DNA of 64,000 bases from Cinnamomum chago (Eukaryota > Streptophyta > Magnoliopsida > Laurales > Lauraceae): positions 46,033,001-46,097,000 of the forward strand of contig CP142458.1 in NCBI GenBank assembly GCA_038049695.1, given 5' to 3'. Within the stretch, counting starts at the first letter, position 1, and every line of letters starts with the position of its first letter. Made by a program: the position numbers and the translations under genes. The notes below the pieces were generated by a model. The model had not been told where the DNA came from. It saw only the letters and a program-made list of their open reading frames with translations, and did no database searches. Shown piece by piece: positions 32,335 to 44,300 of this stretch.

Positions 32335-33953
32335 TGTTAGGGATTTTGTGTATTGCAATTTGATGGATGCATTATCATATTAGCATCATTTGAATTTTCA
32401 CACATGCATTGTTTTAGAAAAACTTGAAATCTTGATTTATACATGCATTGTTTTTAAGACTTGTAGAAATCTTGATTTATGCATGTTTTGTTTTTTAAAC
32501 TTGGATGCAATTAGATTTGAAAAGAATTTTTATAAATCAAGCTAGCCTATGTTTTAAATCTTTCAAATCAATTTAGGGTTTTTATGTTTTCATGGTTTTA
32601 ATCCTCTTAGTTTGATTTAAACCATGTTTCCAAGCTTGATTCAGTGGCCCAAAAGTTTCCTTCAAGAAATACTTTGAAATATGAATTTTAAGGGAATTTG
32701 GTCCCTGGGACCGGGTCGACCTACAGTGTGCTCGGTCGATCGGGTAAAGAGCCGTTGGGCTTCTTTTCAAACGGTCAGTTTTATGACCGTTGAAGGCCAG
32801 GTCGACCGGGGAAGAGCCGTTGGGCACCTTTTGGCTATAAATACTAGTTCATTCCTTTGCCAAAAGTTAGCAATTTTTAGGCCTTCCTTGAGATGTTTTG
32901 AGGCCAATCAAAGGGGAATGAACTAAGGGATGTAAGGGGTCATTCGGAAAGTTAAAGCTTGGTTCCATTGAGTTAAATCACTAAGTAAGCTTTACTTTCC
33001 TTAACCATATGTTGTCATGCTTTGCTTTATTATTGGTAAATCTTTTCTAGCATGATAAACTATGTTTTGTTGTGTCCTTAACATGTATATGTTTTGAATT
33101 GATTTATTGTTTTGGATGCATCACCTTGATTGAATCCAAGTAGTACTTAAATTGGTATATCTATGTAAATCATGTTAATGAAAATATTTTTGAAATTATA
33201 TGTAACATGATTCCTATACTTGGTTGAATCTATGGTTGTTGTTTTTCATCATAAGAAAATCTCTTTCAAATCTATCTTATGTTTTGGATTCAACAACTTC
33301 ACAAATCATATGTACTTTTGTTTTAAAGTTTCCCTACTTGCCTTGCCTTGCTAGGTATATCATTTTCAAGTTGAATTTATAATTACATATGATTTGTCCC
33401 CTAATTTCAATCAAATCTATTTTTATGTTTTATGCTTGTAGCATACACATATTGAGCTACATTGTTAATTTGATTGACATCCCTATGCATCACATGTTTT
33501 GTTCTTAGAATGTCACAACTTGTTTAGAATACATATGTGTATCTTTTACAAGTTATTTTTAACATGTGATTAGCATTATTTCCTCAATCATAACTGTTTT
33601 TATGAGCTAAAACTTTTAAAAACCTTTGGCATACATTTATGAGCTTTCATTTTCAAATTGATTGAGGACATCATACATACACATTGTGCATTCATCTTTG
33701 TATTCAGAGTGTGTGTGTGTGTGTGTGTGTGTGAATTAGATTTTTCATTTTCATATTCACCTAATTAAGAGGCATTGTATTGAGCTGTAGATTGTATCTC
33801 CATCAAGTGTATTCTAGACACTACTTAGAGAGATAACCAACCTTTTGGTTGTAGAGGTTATTGCTTAGCCTAAGAAAAGCATAGTGTAAAGGTTATTGCT
33901 TAGCCTTGAAAAGCATATTGTAAAGGTTATTGCTTAGCCTATTGAAAAGCATA
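32335..33953 (+). mobile_element. LTR inside PMD-like copy B, cut off at its right end
   Basis: Same insertion point and family as 22991-24852 and 52993-54888. It is intact from TGTTAGGG to the third GGTTATTGCTTAGCC unit, then broken at 33952-33953, where it joins copia pol sequence in reverse with a 2-base overlap (TA). Contains a (GT)n tract near 33710-33732. Confidence 0.9.
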
Positions 33954-36900
33954 TTTGCTGAGGCAATCTGCTCTACCACTATTTCTTCATCCTGGACAAA
34001 TTCCCGGATTAAGTGGTACTTTCTCTGAATATGCTTGCCTTTCTTATGATTCCTGGGCTCTTTGCAGTTAGCTACTGCACCAGTATTGTCGCAGTACATG
34101 ACAATCGGTTTTTGCACTGCAGGAACTACTCCCAATTCCAATAGGAATTTTCTGAGCCATACTGCTTCCTTCGCAGCTTCCGATGCCGCCACATACTCTG
34201 CTTCCATGGTAGAATCAGCAGTACAATCTTGCTTGACACTTCTCCATGATATAGCCCCTCCTGATAGAGTAAAGACGTATCCCGAGGTAGACTTTCTGCC
34301 ATCTACATCCGACTGGAAATCAGAGTCTGTATACGCCAGTGGCGTTAGATCATCTGCTCGGTAGACTAGCATATAATCTTTCGTTCTCCGAAGATACTTG
34401 AATATATGCTTAACAGCTGTCCAGTGCATAGGTCCAGGGTTTGATTGATATCTGCTAACCATGCCAACGACAAAGTAAATATCTGGTCTAGTACACAACA
34501 TTGCATACATGAGGCTTCCAACAGCTGATGCATATGGTACTCTCATGCTTTCTATCACCTCAGGTGTCTTCGGACATTGATTCCGAGATAGTGGTACTCC
34601 ATGTCTAGAAGGTAGCAAGCCCTTCTTGGAGTCATGCATGTTATACTTGACCAATATCTTCTCAATATACGAAGATTGGGATAAGGCTAACATCTTGTTC
34701 TTGCGATCTCGCAAAAGTTTGATCCCTAAGACATAGCTCGCCTCACCCAAATCCTTCATCTGAAATTGAGATGATAACCAAACCTTTGTAGATGACAAGA
34801 TGCCAACATCATTTCCAATGAGTAATATGTCATCCACATAGAGGACTAAAAATGCAACTGCGTTTCCACTCCCTTTCTTATACACACATGGTTCATCAAT
34901 GTTTTGATCAAAGCCAAAGGATTTGACTGCCTGATTAAACTTGATGTTCCATGCCCTAGATGCTTGCTTAAGTCCATAAATGGACTTCTTAAGTTTACAG
35001 ACCATGTTCTCTTGGCCACCAGCAATGAATCCCTCTGGTTGCATCATATAGATGCATTCGTCAAGACTTCCATTTAGAAAAGCTGTCTTGACATCCATTT
35101 GCCATATCTCGTAGTCATAATGACATGCGATGGCTAAGAGAATCCTTATGGACTTGAGCATGGCTACTGGCGAAAAAGTTTCCTCATAATCGATACCCTC
35201 TTTCTGAGTATATCCTTTCGCCACTAGTCTTGCTTTGAAGGTTTCAACCTTCCCATCCACTCCTCTCTTTCTCTTGTAGATCCACTTGCATCCTATGGGT
35301 TTGATCCCTTCAGGTGCATCCACAAGTTCCCAGACTTGATTGGAATATAGAGAATCCAATTCAGATTTCATCGCTTGCTGCCACATGTCAGCATCTATGT
35401 CCGTTACTGCTTCATCGTAACTAGTAGGATCCTCAACCAGATCCTCGGAGTCTGTCATAAAAGACACTCCCAAGTATCTATCTGGTGGTCTAGTAATTCT
35501 CCCACTACGACGAGGCTCTGGAGTGTTAAAAGGAATGTCTTGATTTTCTACAATCTCAGGATCTGGCACAGATGTTGCAGGAGTTTCTGAAAGAATCTCC
35601 TCAAGTGTTTCTTTACAACCAAGCTCTTGGTGCATCATGCAATCATCCTCCAAGTATCTAGCATGAGTGCTGATAAGCACCTTTTGCTCCTTTGGATGAT
35701 AAAAGATGCCTCCTCTCGTTCCCTTAGGATACCCAATGAAGTAGCACATTTCCGATCTGGGTTCTAGCTTGGTAGCTTTATCATTCAGTACATAAGCTGG
35801 ACAACCCCAAATGTGGATATGTTTTAAACTGGGTTTTCGACCTGTCTACATTTCTTGAGGTGTCCTAGGTACTGATTTAGAAGGTACCAGATTCAAAATG
35901 TATGCTGCTTCTTCTAGGGCATATCCCCAAAAAGATATGGGTAGGGTTGCATGACTCATCATGGACCCTACCATATCAAGAAGGGTTCGGTTTCTTCTCT
36001 CTGCTACACCATTTTGCTGGGGTGTACCCGGTGCAGACAACTGAGACACAATCCTATGTTGTGTGAGGTACTCCTTGAACTCACCCAGGAGGTATTCGCC
36101 ACCTCGATCAGATCGAAGAGTTTTGATATGTTTCCCTAGTTGTAGCTCCGCCTCAGCCTTGAATTGTTTGAACTTATCAAATGCTTCAGACTTGCGTCGC
36201 ATTAGGTACACATATCCATACCTAGAGTAATCATCAATGAAGGTGATGAAATACTCATAACCTCCTCTAGCTAGTTTGTTCATAGGACCACACACATCAG
36301 TGTGAACCAATTCTAACAACTCCTTTGACCTCAGTCCCTTTCCAGAGAATGACCTTTTGGTCATCTTTCCCATGAGACAAGATTCACATTGAGGAAAAGG
36401 TTCGAGATCTAATGAGCTCAGAAGCCCATCCTCTACCAACCTCTGAATCCGTTTTAGGTTAATATGACCCAAACGTAAGTGCCAAAGATAAGTGTCATTG
36501 GTCGAAGATACCTTCCTCTCGAGGGAAGATGCGCTTTCTAGTTGTACATTATGCAGTGAGGGAGCAATAGGATATATATAAAAATAAGTTATCATGCATT
36601 CTACCGGAACATATAATATTTCCATCTCTACTGATATCAACACCAGAATGGAAAGAAACTGAATAATTAAATTCAATGAGTCTGGAAACTGAAATTAAAT
36701 TCTTCCTTATGTCCGGAACATAAATAACATTGTTTAAAACTAATATCCTATCATGCGGAAAATGTAAGGTAACTGCTCCCACTGCAACAGCCCATATCTT
36801 TGCTCCATTTCCAACTCTAAGGTCAAACTCCCCTTTCTCAAGCTTTTTCATTATCTGAAACCCCTGCAATGAATTGCAGATATGATTAGTGGCTCCAGAG

Positions 36901-37531
36901 TCTACTATCCAGGAATCAGTAGAATCAACCACATGACAGGTTTCAATGTAGTAGGAAAGAGATATACCTTTCTTATCTGAGCCTAGGAGCTTGGGACAAT
37001 CTTTCTTCCAGTGACCTTTGAGGCCGCACTTAAAGCATTTCCCTTTGGGCTTTTCACCTGTGCCTTTGTCCTTCTTCCCAGCATTGCCCTTTTTCTGTCC
37101 TTTTCCCTTACCCTGCTTCTTCTTGAACTTTTTCCCTTTCGGGTTGAGTTTAGAGGAAAACTGGGAAAAGTGAAGTTGGCCTTTAGGCTTCATGATGGCC
37201 TCTGCCGCCTGGAGTTCTTTCATTAACTCAGAGAGAGTCATGTCCATCTTGCTCATGTTGAAGTTGAGCTTGAACTGGTTGAAAGACCCCGACAGAGTTT
37301 CGAGAATCATATCAGTCTGACTCCCTGCAACAATCTCAGCCCCTAGGATCTCAGCTTCATTGAAACAATCCATCATTTTGAGCATGTGCTCTCTGACAGG
37401 TGTTCCCTCAGCCATCCTAGAATTCATGATTGTCCTTAAAGCAGCTTGCCTAGCTGGCCTGCTTCTGTCTGCGAACATCTCAGACAAGGACAACATGATA
37501 TCTGTAGCTGTGTCCATTTGTTCATGCTGCG
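33952..37531 (-). pseudogene. Copia copy M gag-pol, both ends missing
   Basis: Reverse-strand copia polyprotein nearly identical to copy P, running from about gag residue 89 to about residue 1280. All main domains are recognisable: gag with CCHC knuckle, protease DSGA, integrase, reverse transcriptase YVDD and RNase H. Breaks: a one-base frameshift near 36575 after the protease region, a TGG to TAG change near 35848 in the integrase C-terminal part, the gag start replaced by the forward LTR at 37532, and the pol end fused to the LTR at 33953. The apparent extension of the frame past 33953 is LTR sequence. Confidence 0.92.
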
Positions 37532-39547
37532 TGTTGGGATTGGTGTATGCCCTAAAGCCCACTGACTGCACTCACATCTCTGTAACTGGATATTTATTGG
37601 TTATTTAATGGAATGACATATTTCTCTTTATACTTGTGTATATGTATGGTTGTGTAAGGCCCATTGTTTTCTAGTAAATGACTCAGGTGTGTAGTGGCTA
37701 CACACAGTAAGGTCCGAGTCATGGACACTTGAAACAATAAACATGTTCATAACTGAGAGATGGAGTTGGGCACTTCATCTTGGTATAAGTTATAATGAGA
37801 TACTCTCATGTATTCAGGGTGACTTACCTTAGTCGCGGAGGTCTTTCCGGATTTATCTCATTAGTGCATGTGTCATGCATTGAACAGGACCACTTGAAGG
37901 TGTGATCTCTAAAATAGTACTATCACAGAGAGAGATCAACTCACCTCTTGCTACTGAGTGACCAGTGCTCTTAATCTTGAGCATTTGTGGATGAACTGAC
38001 GAAGTCAAGTTCTTGTGCTTTAATTCACTATGGGTGAGATCCTGTTCATGGGTCAACAGCTCTGTGTTTTGGGTGCTTGGGCTTGATTAGTTGGGACGTG
38101 CAAATGCAATATGGAATCTATGCCATTGTGTAATGGAATGATTGTCCCCTTAGAATTATCCGATTAATCATCAGAATCTAAGATCTTAGTATATGGATGT
38201 TCCATATGGATATTAAACTTGTGGGTCGCTCCCTGGATCAAGAGAATGATATCCGGATGATGATTAAGTCAAGGGTATGAAGTTCTAAGGTTGAGATGTA
38301 ATCAAGAAGGTAGACAGTACATCGGTTAACCTACTTGATTATGGATGTTACATAGAGGGGCATTATGGTCATTGTACTTGGTAGGTCAAAGACAATCGTC
38401 TATTTATGATGAGCTTTATTTGCAATTTAATATTTGTCCCTGGAGTGCAACCATAACTCTCTAGTGGAATGAGTTAGGGTTAAAATGATCTTAATGTTGC
38501 TATGGGGTTAGCATGGACATTTTGGTCATTTTGGGAGCCAAGGGCAAATACGTCTTTTGGTCCCTCTTCTAGCCACTTTCCTATATTGGCATGGTTTCCT
38601 AATTTAATTAGATGATATGTGGTTGAATTATTTTGTGGAAGAATAATTTTGAGTTTAAATTCTAATAGGCTCTTGATGGCATACATGAATTTAACTCTAG
38701 CTAAATTATTGACTAGTGGGCCATGGTGTGTTTAGCTATCTTGTGGGCCAGCCATAAGTGGAGCCCTTTGTGTGAGGTTTCCAAGTTTGATTAGGTATCT
38801 TTACTTGGAAGGAAAGACTCCTCTTTGGGTAAGAATTCCATTGATTAAAGGTTACTAATTTTAGTGTCTTTAATTAGTAAGTATTGCACAACTAAAGGGG
38901 AAGGTTGCTATTCTTTTTAGGGATTGACATTCCTATTGGAATTAGGATTCCCAAAGAGGAATCTAATCATTATAAGCATATGGGAGTCTCCTTTGGGCGT
39001 GCAACACACACAAGAAGAGATCAAGGGGCTGGAATTCTACCCTAGGGCTTGGAACTAGTAAGAACTCCATTGGCCGCCCAAGACAAGAAGCAAACACACA
39101 CACACGCCCAGCCCATTGCTGCCCTCTTCTTCTTCATAGGAGAGGAGATCAGGTCTTTGGGTTGTTTCCACAAAGAGAAGTTCAGAAAACCCTTCTTAGG
39201 ATTCCATAGTTTGATCCCACCATCAACACCAATCAGATTGGGAAGTGGAATAGAAGAGAAGACCAAAGGAGAAGCTACTGCAGAAAATTCCTGCAACTAG
39301 CATTGCTTACTGCTGGCTGATATCAGACCTTTGGAGCATTCTTTTCAAAGACTTGAGACCTTCAAATCAGCAAGGTATTAGTCCTCTAACATCTCCTTAC
39401 TTTATACACATGTTGATCATGGTTTCATGGAGTTTTTTATGCATGATTCATGGCTGGAAAATCAGATTAGTTTCAAGTTTTTAAAACAAGATCAGCCATG
39501 GACGTCTACTTGTATCTGATTTCAGATCTTTAATGCATATTCTTTCA
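37532..39547 (+). repeat. 5' LTR of copia P
   Basis: TGTTGGGATTGG to CTTTCA, 2016 bases, same family as the reverse LTRs at 27759 and 48344. Confidence 0.93.
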
Positions 39548-39548
39548 A

Positions 39549-39560
39549 TGGTATCAGAGC
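39549..39560 (+). promoter_or_regulatory. Primer-binding site, initiator tRNA-Met (copia P)
   Basis: TGGTATCAGAGC one base after the LTR end. The same site appears at 47338-47349 and, in reverse, at 48331-48342. Confidence 0.92.
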
Positions 39561-39643
39561 CACTCCATGATTAATCATGATCCCATGTTGTGTGGTTTTC
39601 ATTCCTAGATTAATTAAGGGCATGGTGGCGCCCTTTAGGTTGT

Positions 39644-39830
39644 TGTTTACTGCATTAGTAGTGTGCAGAAATTTTTCTAGGCTGCTGGAAACAATTTCAG
39701 ATTGCTGTTTACTGCATTAGTAGTGTGCAGAAATTTTTCTAGGCTGCTGGAAACAATTTCAGATTGCTGTTTACTGCATTAGTAGTGTGCAGAAATTTTT
39801 TCCAGGCTGCTGGAACAATTTCAGAAGTTG
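39644..39830 (+). repeat. Three 62-bp tandem repeats in the copia leader
   Basis: Units start TGTTTACTGCATTAG at 39644, 39706 and 39768. They lie in the untranslated leader about 85 bases after the primer site. The reverse copy M carries the same array at about 48050-48250, and the fragment at 47434-47525 has one and a half units. Confidence 0.9.
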
Positions 39831-40748
39831 TATAGTGCTGTCCAATGCACTATGAATGCACTAAAGACTGCTGGAATAATTTCAGAATGATGAATAGTGC
39901 TGTACATAGCACTTTGAATGCACTAACCTCTTTGTTTGCAGCCATATAATTGCATCCTTGATGGTTCGCATGTATGTGTGTGGATTTGGATGTTTTTTTA
40001 ATTAGTTGAAAAGTGTACGATTGCGCGGTTAGCAATCATAGGAAGTTGTAATTATTTCCTTGTTTATATTTCAACTAGTCTTGATGTAAGCTTTCTTGAA
40101 AAGCATAGGTATCTCCAATGTAATTTTTGGTTTTTGCTTTTCATGGGTTTGCTTGTATAAATTAATTTATTGTAACAAGCAAGGAGAAGAAAGCTTCAAA
40201 GATTGCATGGTTGCAATTAGAGGAGGATCCCATGGTGGTGGAGGCAACGAAGGTTTCCTAGTGCGAAAAGGACTCTTAACCAAGTTTCCTAGTTGGATAA
40301 GGAATCCTAGTTGGAAAAGGATTTGAAGTCCAAAAATAGCAGGGAGCCATCAAGGATTGCATTCTTTAATTTGCTTTTATATATGGAATGCATGGTTGAA
40401 TGCTTTATATAATTGCTATGTTTATCACCTAGTAACATGGCCACCACTAGGTTCTTAAAATTGGCATCTTTCTATATTGGATTGTTTTTGTTTGGCAAAT
40501 TGTTTTAAACGGATCTTAGACCAGCACCTTCTATTTGTCTAAGGTTTAAAATTGGATAGGGTTTAGTTTATCTTGGTACCCTAAGTTTCCAAGAGAGGCC
40601 AAACTAAAATCTAATATGTTGCTACCCTAGTGGGCCCATAACCCTCAGGTCCCAAGACCTTTAAACCCTAGTGTGAAATAATCAAGTGGGAGAGGGGTTT
40701 GGGAAAACCCCACGGCCTTCCATTTTAGGTTCATGCTATCTCATTAGA

Positions 40749-41240
40749 GTATTAGTGGGAGCGGCCATCCCTTCGATGGAGTTCTTTACTAAAGATCGCT
40801 TCGATGGGTTAGTGGGTGAACTAATGTGAATATTCGTAATGAGGTGTTAGTGGGAGCGGCCATCCTTTCGGTGGAGTTCTTTACTAAAGATCACTTCTAT
40901 AGAATGTCAATGAAGCGTTGGTGGGAGCGGCCATCCCTTCGGTGGAGCTCTTTACTAAGGTTCACTTCAAGGGTTGATTGGAGTCACTTCCCTTCGGAGG
41001 ACTTAAGTCATAGACATTCTGGGAACGTTCATAAAAGATGGTAATACACTTGACATAAGACGGTAATGACCTCTCCCTAGGAGTTAGAGTTGTTTGTCAT
41101 ATGAGGCCAAACCAATCAGTGATTGGACTATCACTGGATATGCGTATCCAGACAGTGATGATCCAAATAAGCAGACCTTAACTCAACGTGACTGTAGGCT
41201 CGGCCATCCCTTCGATGGAGGGTCTATGAGGAGGTTGAGA
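40749..41240 (+). repeat. Leader repeats with GCGGCCATCCCTTCG
   Basis: The phrase AGCGGCCATCCYTTCG followed by TGGAGTTCTTTACTAAAG recurs near 40758, 40857 and 40926, with a partial copy near 41203. The spacing is irregular (about 70-100 bases). It lies just upstream of the gag start in the long leader and carries no conserved frame. The unit could be an RNA packaging or translation element; that is speculation. Confidence 0.7.
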
Positions 41241-41373
41241 CACTGATACATTATTATTAGGGTTAAATAATGTAAAAAGTCTTGTGCATGTTTTTCCTTT
41301 TATTACAAGCACAATATACATGTTACATATATACTACCTGTCTAATTATAACCTGTTATATATATCCAGAGAG

Positions 41374-44300
41374 ATGGGGAAAGATTCCTTTAGCCCGTTG
41401 ATGAGTATTCTGCGTGAGAACAAATTGACTGGCCCAAATTACGTAGACTGGAAAAGAAACCTTAACATAGTACTCACCGCTGAGGAGTACAAGTATGTTT
41501 TGTCGGAACCCTGTCCTACCATTGATGATTATTCTACAGATGACCAGCTAGAGGCTGAAAGGAAATGGAAAAAGGCGAATAGCATGGCCAAATGCTACAT
41601 GCTTGCTTCCATGTCCAACGTGTTGCAAACGCAGCATGAGCAAATGGACACAGCTTCAGATATCATGTTGTCCTTGTCTGAGATGTTCGCAGACAGAAGC
41701 AGGCCAGCTAGGCAAGCTGCTTTAAGGACAATCATGAATTCTAGGATGGCTGAGGGAACACCTGTCAGAGAGCACATGCTCAAAATGATGGATTGTTTCA
41801 ATGAAGCTGAGATCCTAGGGGCTGAGATTGATGCAGGGAGTCAGACTGATATGATTCTCAAAACTCTGCCGGGGTCTTTCAACCAGTTCAAGCTCAACTT
41901 CAACATGAGCAAGATGGACATGACTCTCTCTGAGTTAATGAAAGAACTCCAGGCGGCAGAGGCCATCATGAAGCCTAAAGGCCAACTTCACTTTTCCCAG
42001 TTTTCCTCTAAACTCAACCCGAAAGGGAAAAAGTTCAAGAAGAAGCAGGGTAAGGGAAAAGGACAGAAAAAGGGCAATGCTAGGAAGAAGGACAAAGGCA
42101 CAGGTGAAAAGCCCAAAGGGAAATGCTTTAAGTGCGGCCTCAAAGGTCACTGGAAGAAAGATTGTCCCAAGCTCCTAGGCTCAGATAAGAAAGGTATATC
42201 TCTTTCCTACTACATTGAAACCTGTCATGTGGTTGATTCTACTGATTCCTGGATAGTAGACTCTGGAGCCACTAATCATATCTGCAATTCATTGCAGGGG
42301 TTTCAGATAATGAAAAAGCTTGAGAAAGGGGAGTTTGACCTTAGAGTTGGAAATGGAGCAAAGATATGGGCTGTTGCAGTGGGAGCAGTTACCTTACATT
42401 TTCCGCATGATAGGATATTAGTTTTAAACAATGTTATTTATGTTCCGGACATAAGGAAGAATTTAATTTCAGTTTCCAGACTCATTGAATTTAATTATTC
42501 AGTTTCTTTTCATTCTGGTGTTGATATCAGTAGAGATGGAAATATTATATGTTCCGGTAGAATGCATGATAACTTATTTTATATATATCCTATTGCTCCC
42601 TCACTGCATAATGTACAACTAGAAAGCTCATCTTCCCTCAAGAGGAAGGTATCTTCGACCAATGACACTTATCTTTGGCACTTACGTTTGGGTCATATTA
42701 ACCTAAAACGGATTCAGAGGTTGGTAGAGGATGGGCTTCTGAGCTCATTAGATCTCGAACCTTTTCCTCAGTGTGAATCTTGTCTCATGGGAAAGATGAC
42801 CAAAAGGTCATTCTCTGGAAAGGGACTGAGGTCAAAGGAGTTGTTAGAATTGGTTCACACTGATGTGTGTGGTCCTATGAACAAACTAGCTCGAGGAGGT
42901 TATGAGTATTTCATCACCTTCACTGATGATTACTCTAGGTATGGATATGTGTACCTAATGCGACGCAAGTCTGAAGCATTTGATAAGTTCAAACAATTCA
43001 AGGCTGAGGCGGAGCTACAACTAGGGAAACATATCAAAGCTCTTCGATCTGATCGAGGTGGCGAATACCTCCTGGGTGAGTTCAAGGAGTACCTCACACA
43101 ACATGGGATTGTGTCTCAGTTGTCTGCACCGGGTACACCCCAGCAAAATGGTGTAGCAGAGAGAAGAAACCGGACCCTTCTTGATATGGTAAGGTCCATG
43201 ATGAGTCATGCAACCCTACCCATATCTTTTTGGGGATATGCCCTAGAAGCAGCAACATACATTTTGAATCTGGTACCTTCTAAATCAGTACCTAGGACAC
43301 CTCAAGAAATGTGGACAGGAAGAAAACCTAGTTTAAAACATATCCACATTTGGGGTTGTCCAGCTTATGTACTGAATGATAAAGCTACCAAGTTAGAACC
43401 CAGATCGGAAATGTGCTACTTCATTGGGTATCCTAAGGGAACGAGAGGTGGCATCTTTTATCATCCAAAGGAGCAAAAGGTGCTTATCAGCACTCATGCT
43501 AGATACTTGGAGGATGATTGCATGATGCACCAAGAGCTTGGTTGTAAAGAAACACTTGAGGAGATTCTTTCAGAAACTCCTGCAACATCTGTGCCAGATC
43601 CTGAGATTGTAGAAAATCAAGACATTCCTTTTAACACTCCGGAGCCTCGTCGTAGTGGGAGAATTACTAGACCACCAGATAGATACCTGGGAGTGTCTTT
43701 CATGACAGACTCCGAGGATCTGGTTGAGGATCTTACTAGTTACAATGAAGCAGTAACGGACATAGATGCTGACATGTGGCAGCAAGCGATGAAATCTGAA
43801 TTGGATTCTCTGTATTCCAATCAAGTCTGGGAACTTGTGGATGCACCTGAAGGGATCAAACCCATAGGGTGCAAGTGGATCTACAAGAGAAAGAGAGGAG
43901 TGGATGGGAAGGTTGAAACCTTCAAAGCAAGACTGGTGGCGAAAGGATATACTCAGAAAGAGGGTATCGATTATGAGGGAACTTTTTCGCCAGTAGCCAT
44001 GCTCAAGTCCATAAGGATTCTCTTAGCCATCGCATGTCATTATGACTATGAGATATGGCAAATGGATGTCAAGACAGCTTTTCTAAATGGAAGTCTTGAC
44101 GAATGCATCCATATGATGCAACCAGAGGGATTCATTGCTGGTGGCCAAGAGAACATGGTCTGTAAACTTAAGAAGTCCATTTATGGACTTAAGCAAGCAT
44201 CTAGGGCATGGAACATCAAGTTTAATCAGGCCGTCAAATCCTTTGGGTTTGATCAAAACATTGATGAACCATGTGTGTATATGAAAGGGAGTGGAAACGC

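Larger units (their letters stand above)
27759..33953. repeat. Segmental duplication, left copy (partner 48344-54639)
   Basis: The two segments carry the same order: reverse copia LTR, unassigned flank, truncated reverse LTR, PMD-like middle part, TGTTAGGG LTR. Offset is 20585 bases at the left end and 20579 in the PMD-like part. Differences are a deletion of about 85 bases near 32090, one extra GTCGACC unit in the right copy, microsatellite and G-run length, and scattered substitutions. Confidence 0.92.

Noticed and set aside
33893-33953. C-terminal extension FNRLSNNLYN of the copia copy M frame as a novel protein end
   Set aside because: It is LTR sequence of another family read through the recombination junction. 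The same residues appear in the LTR repeats near 61531.
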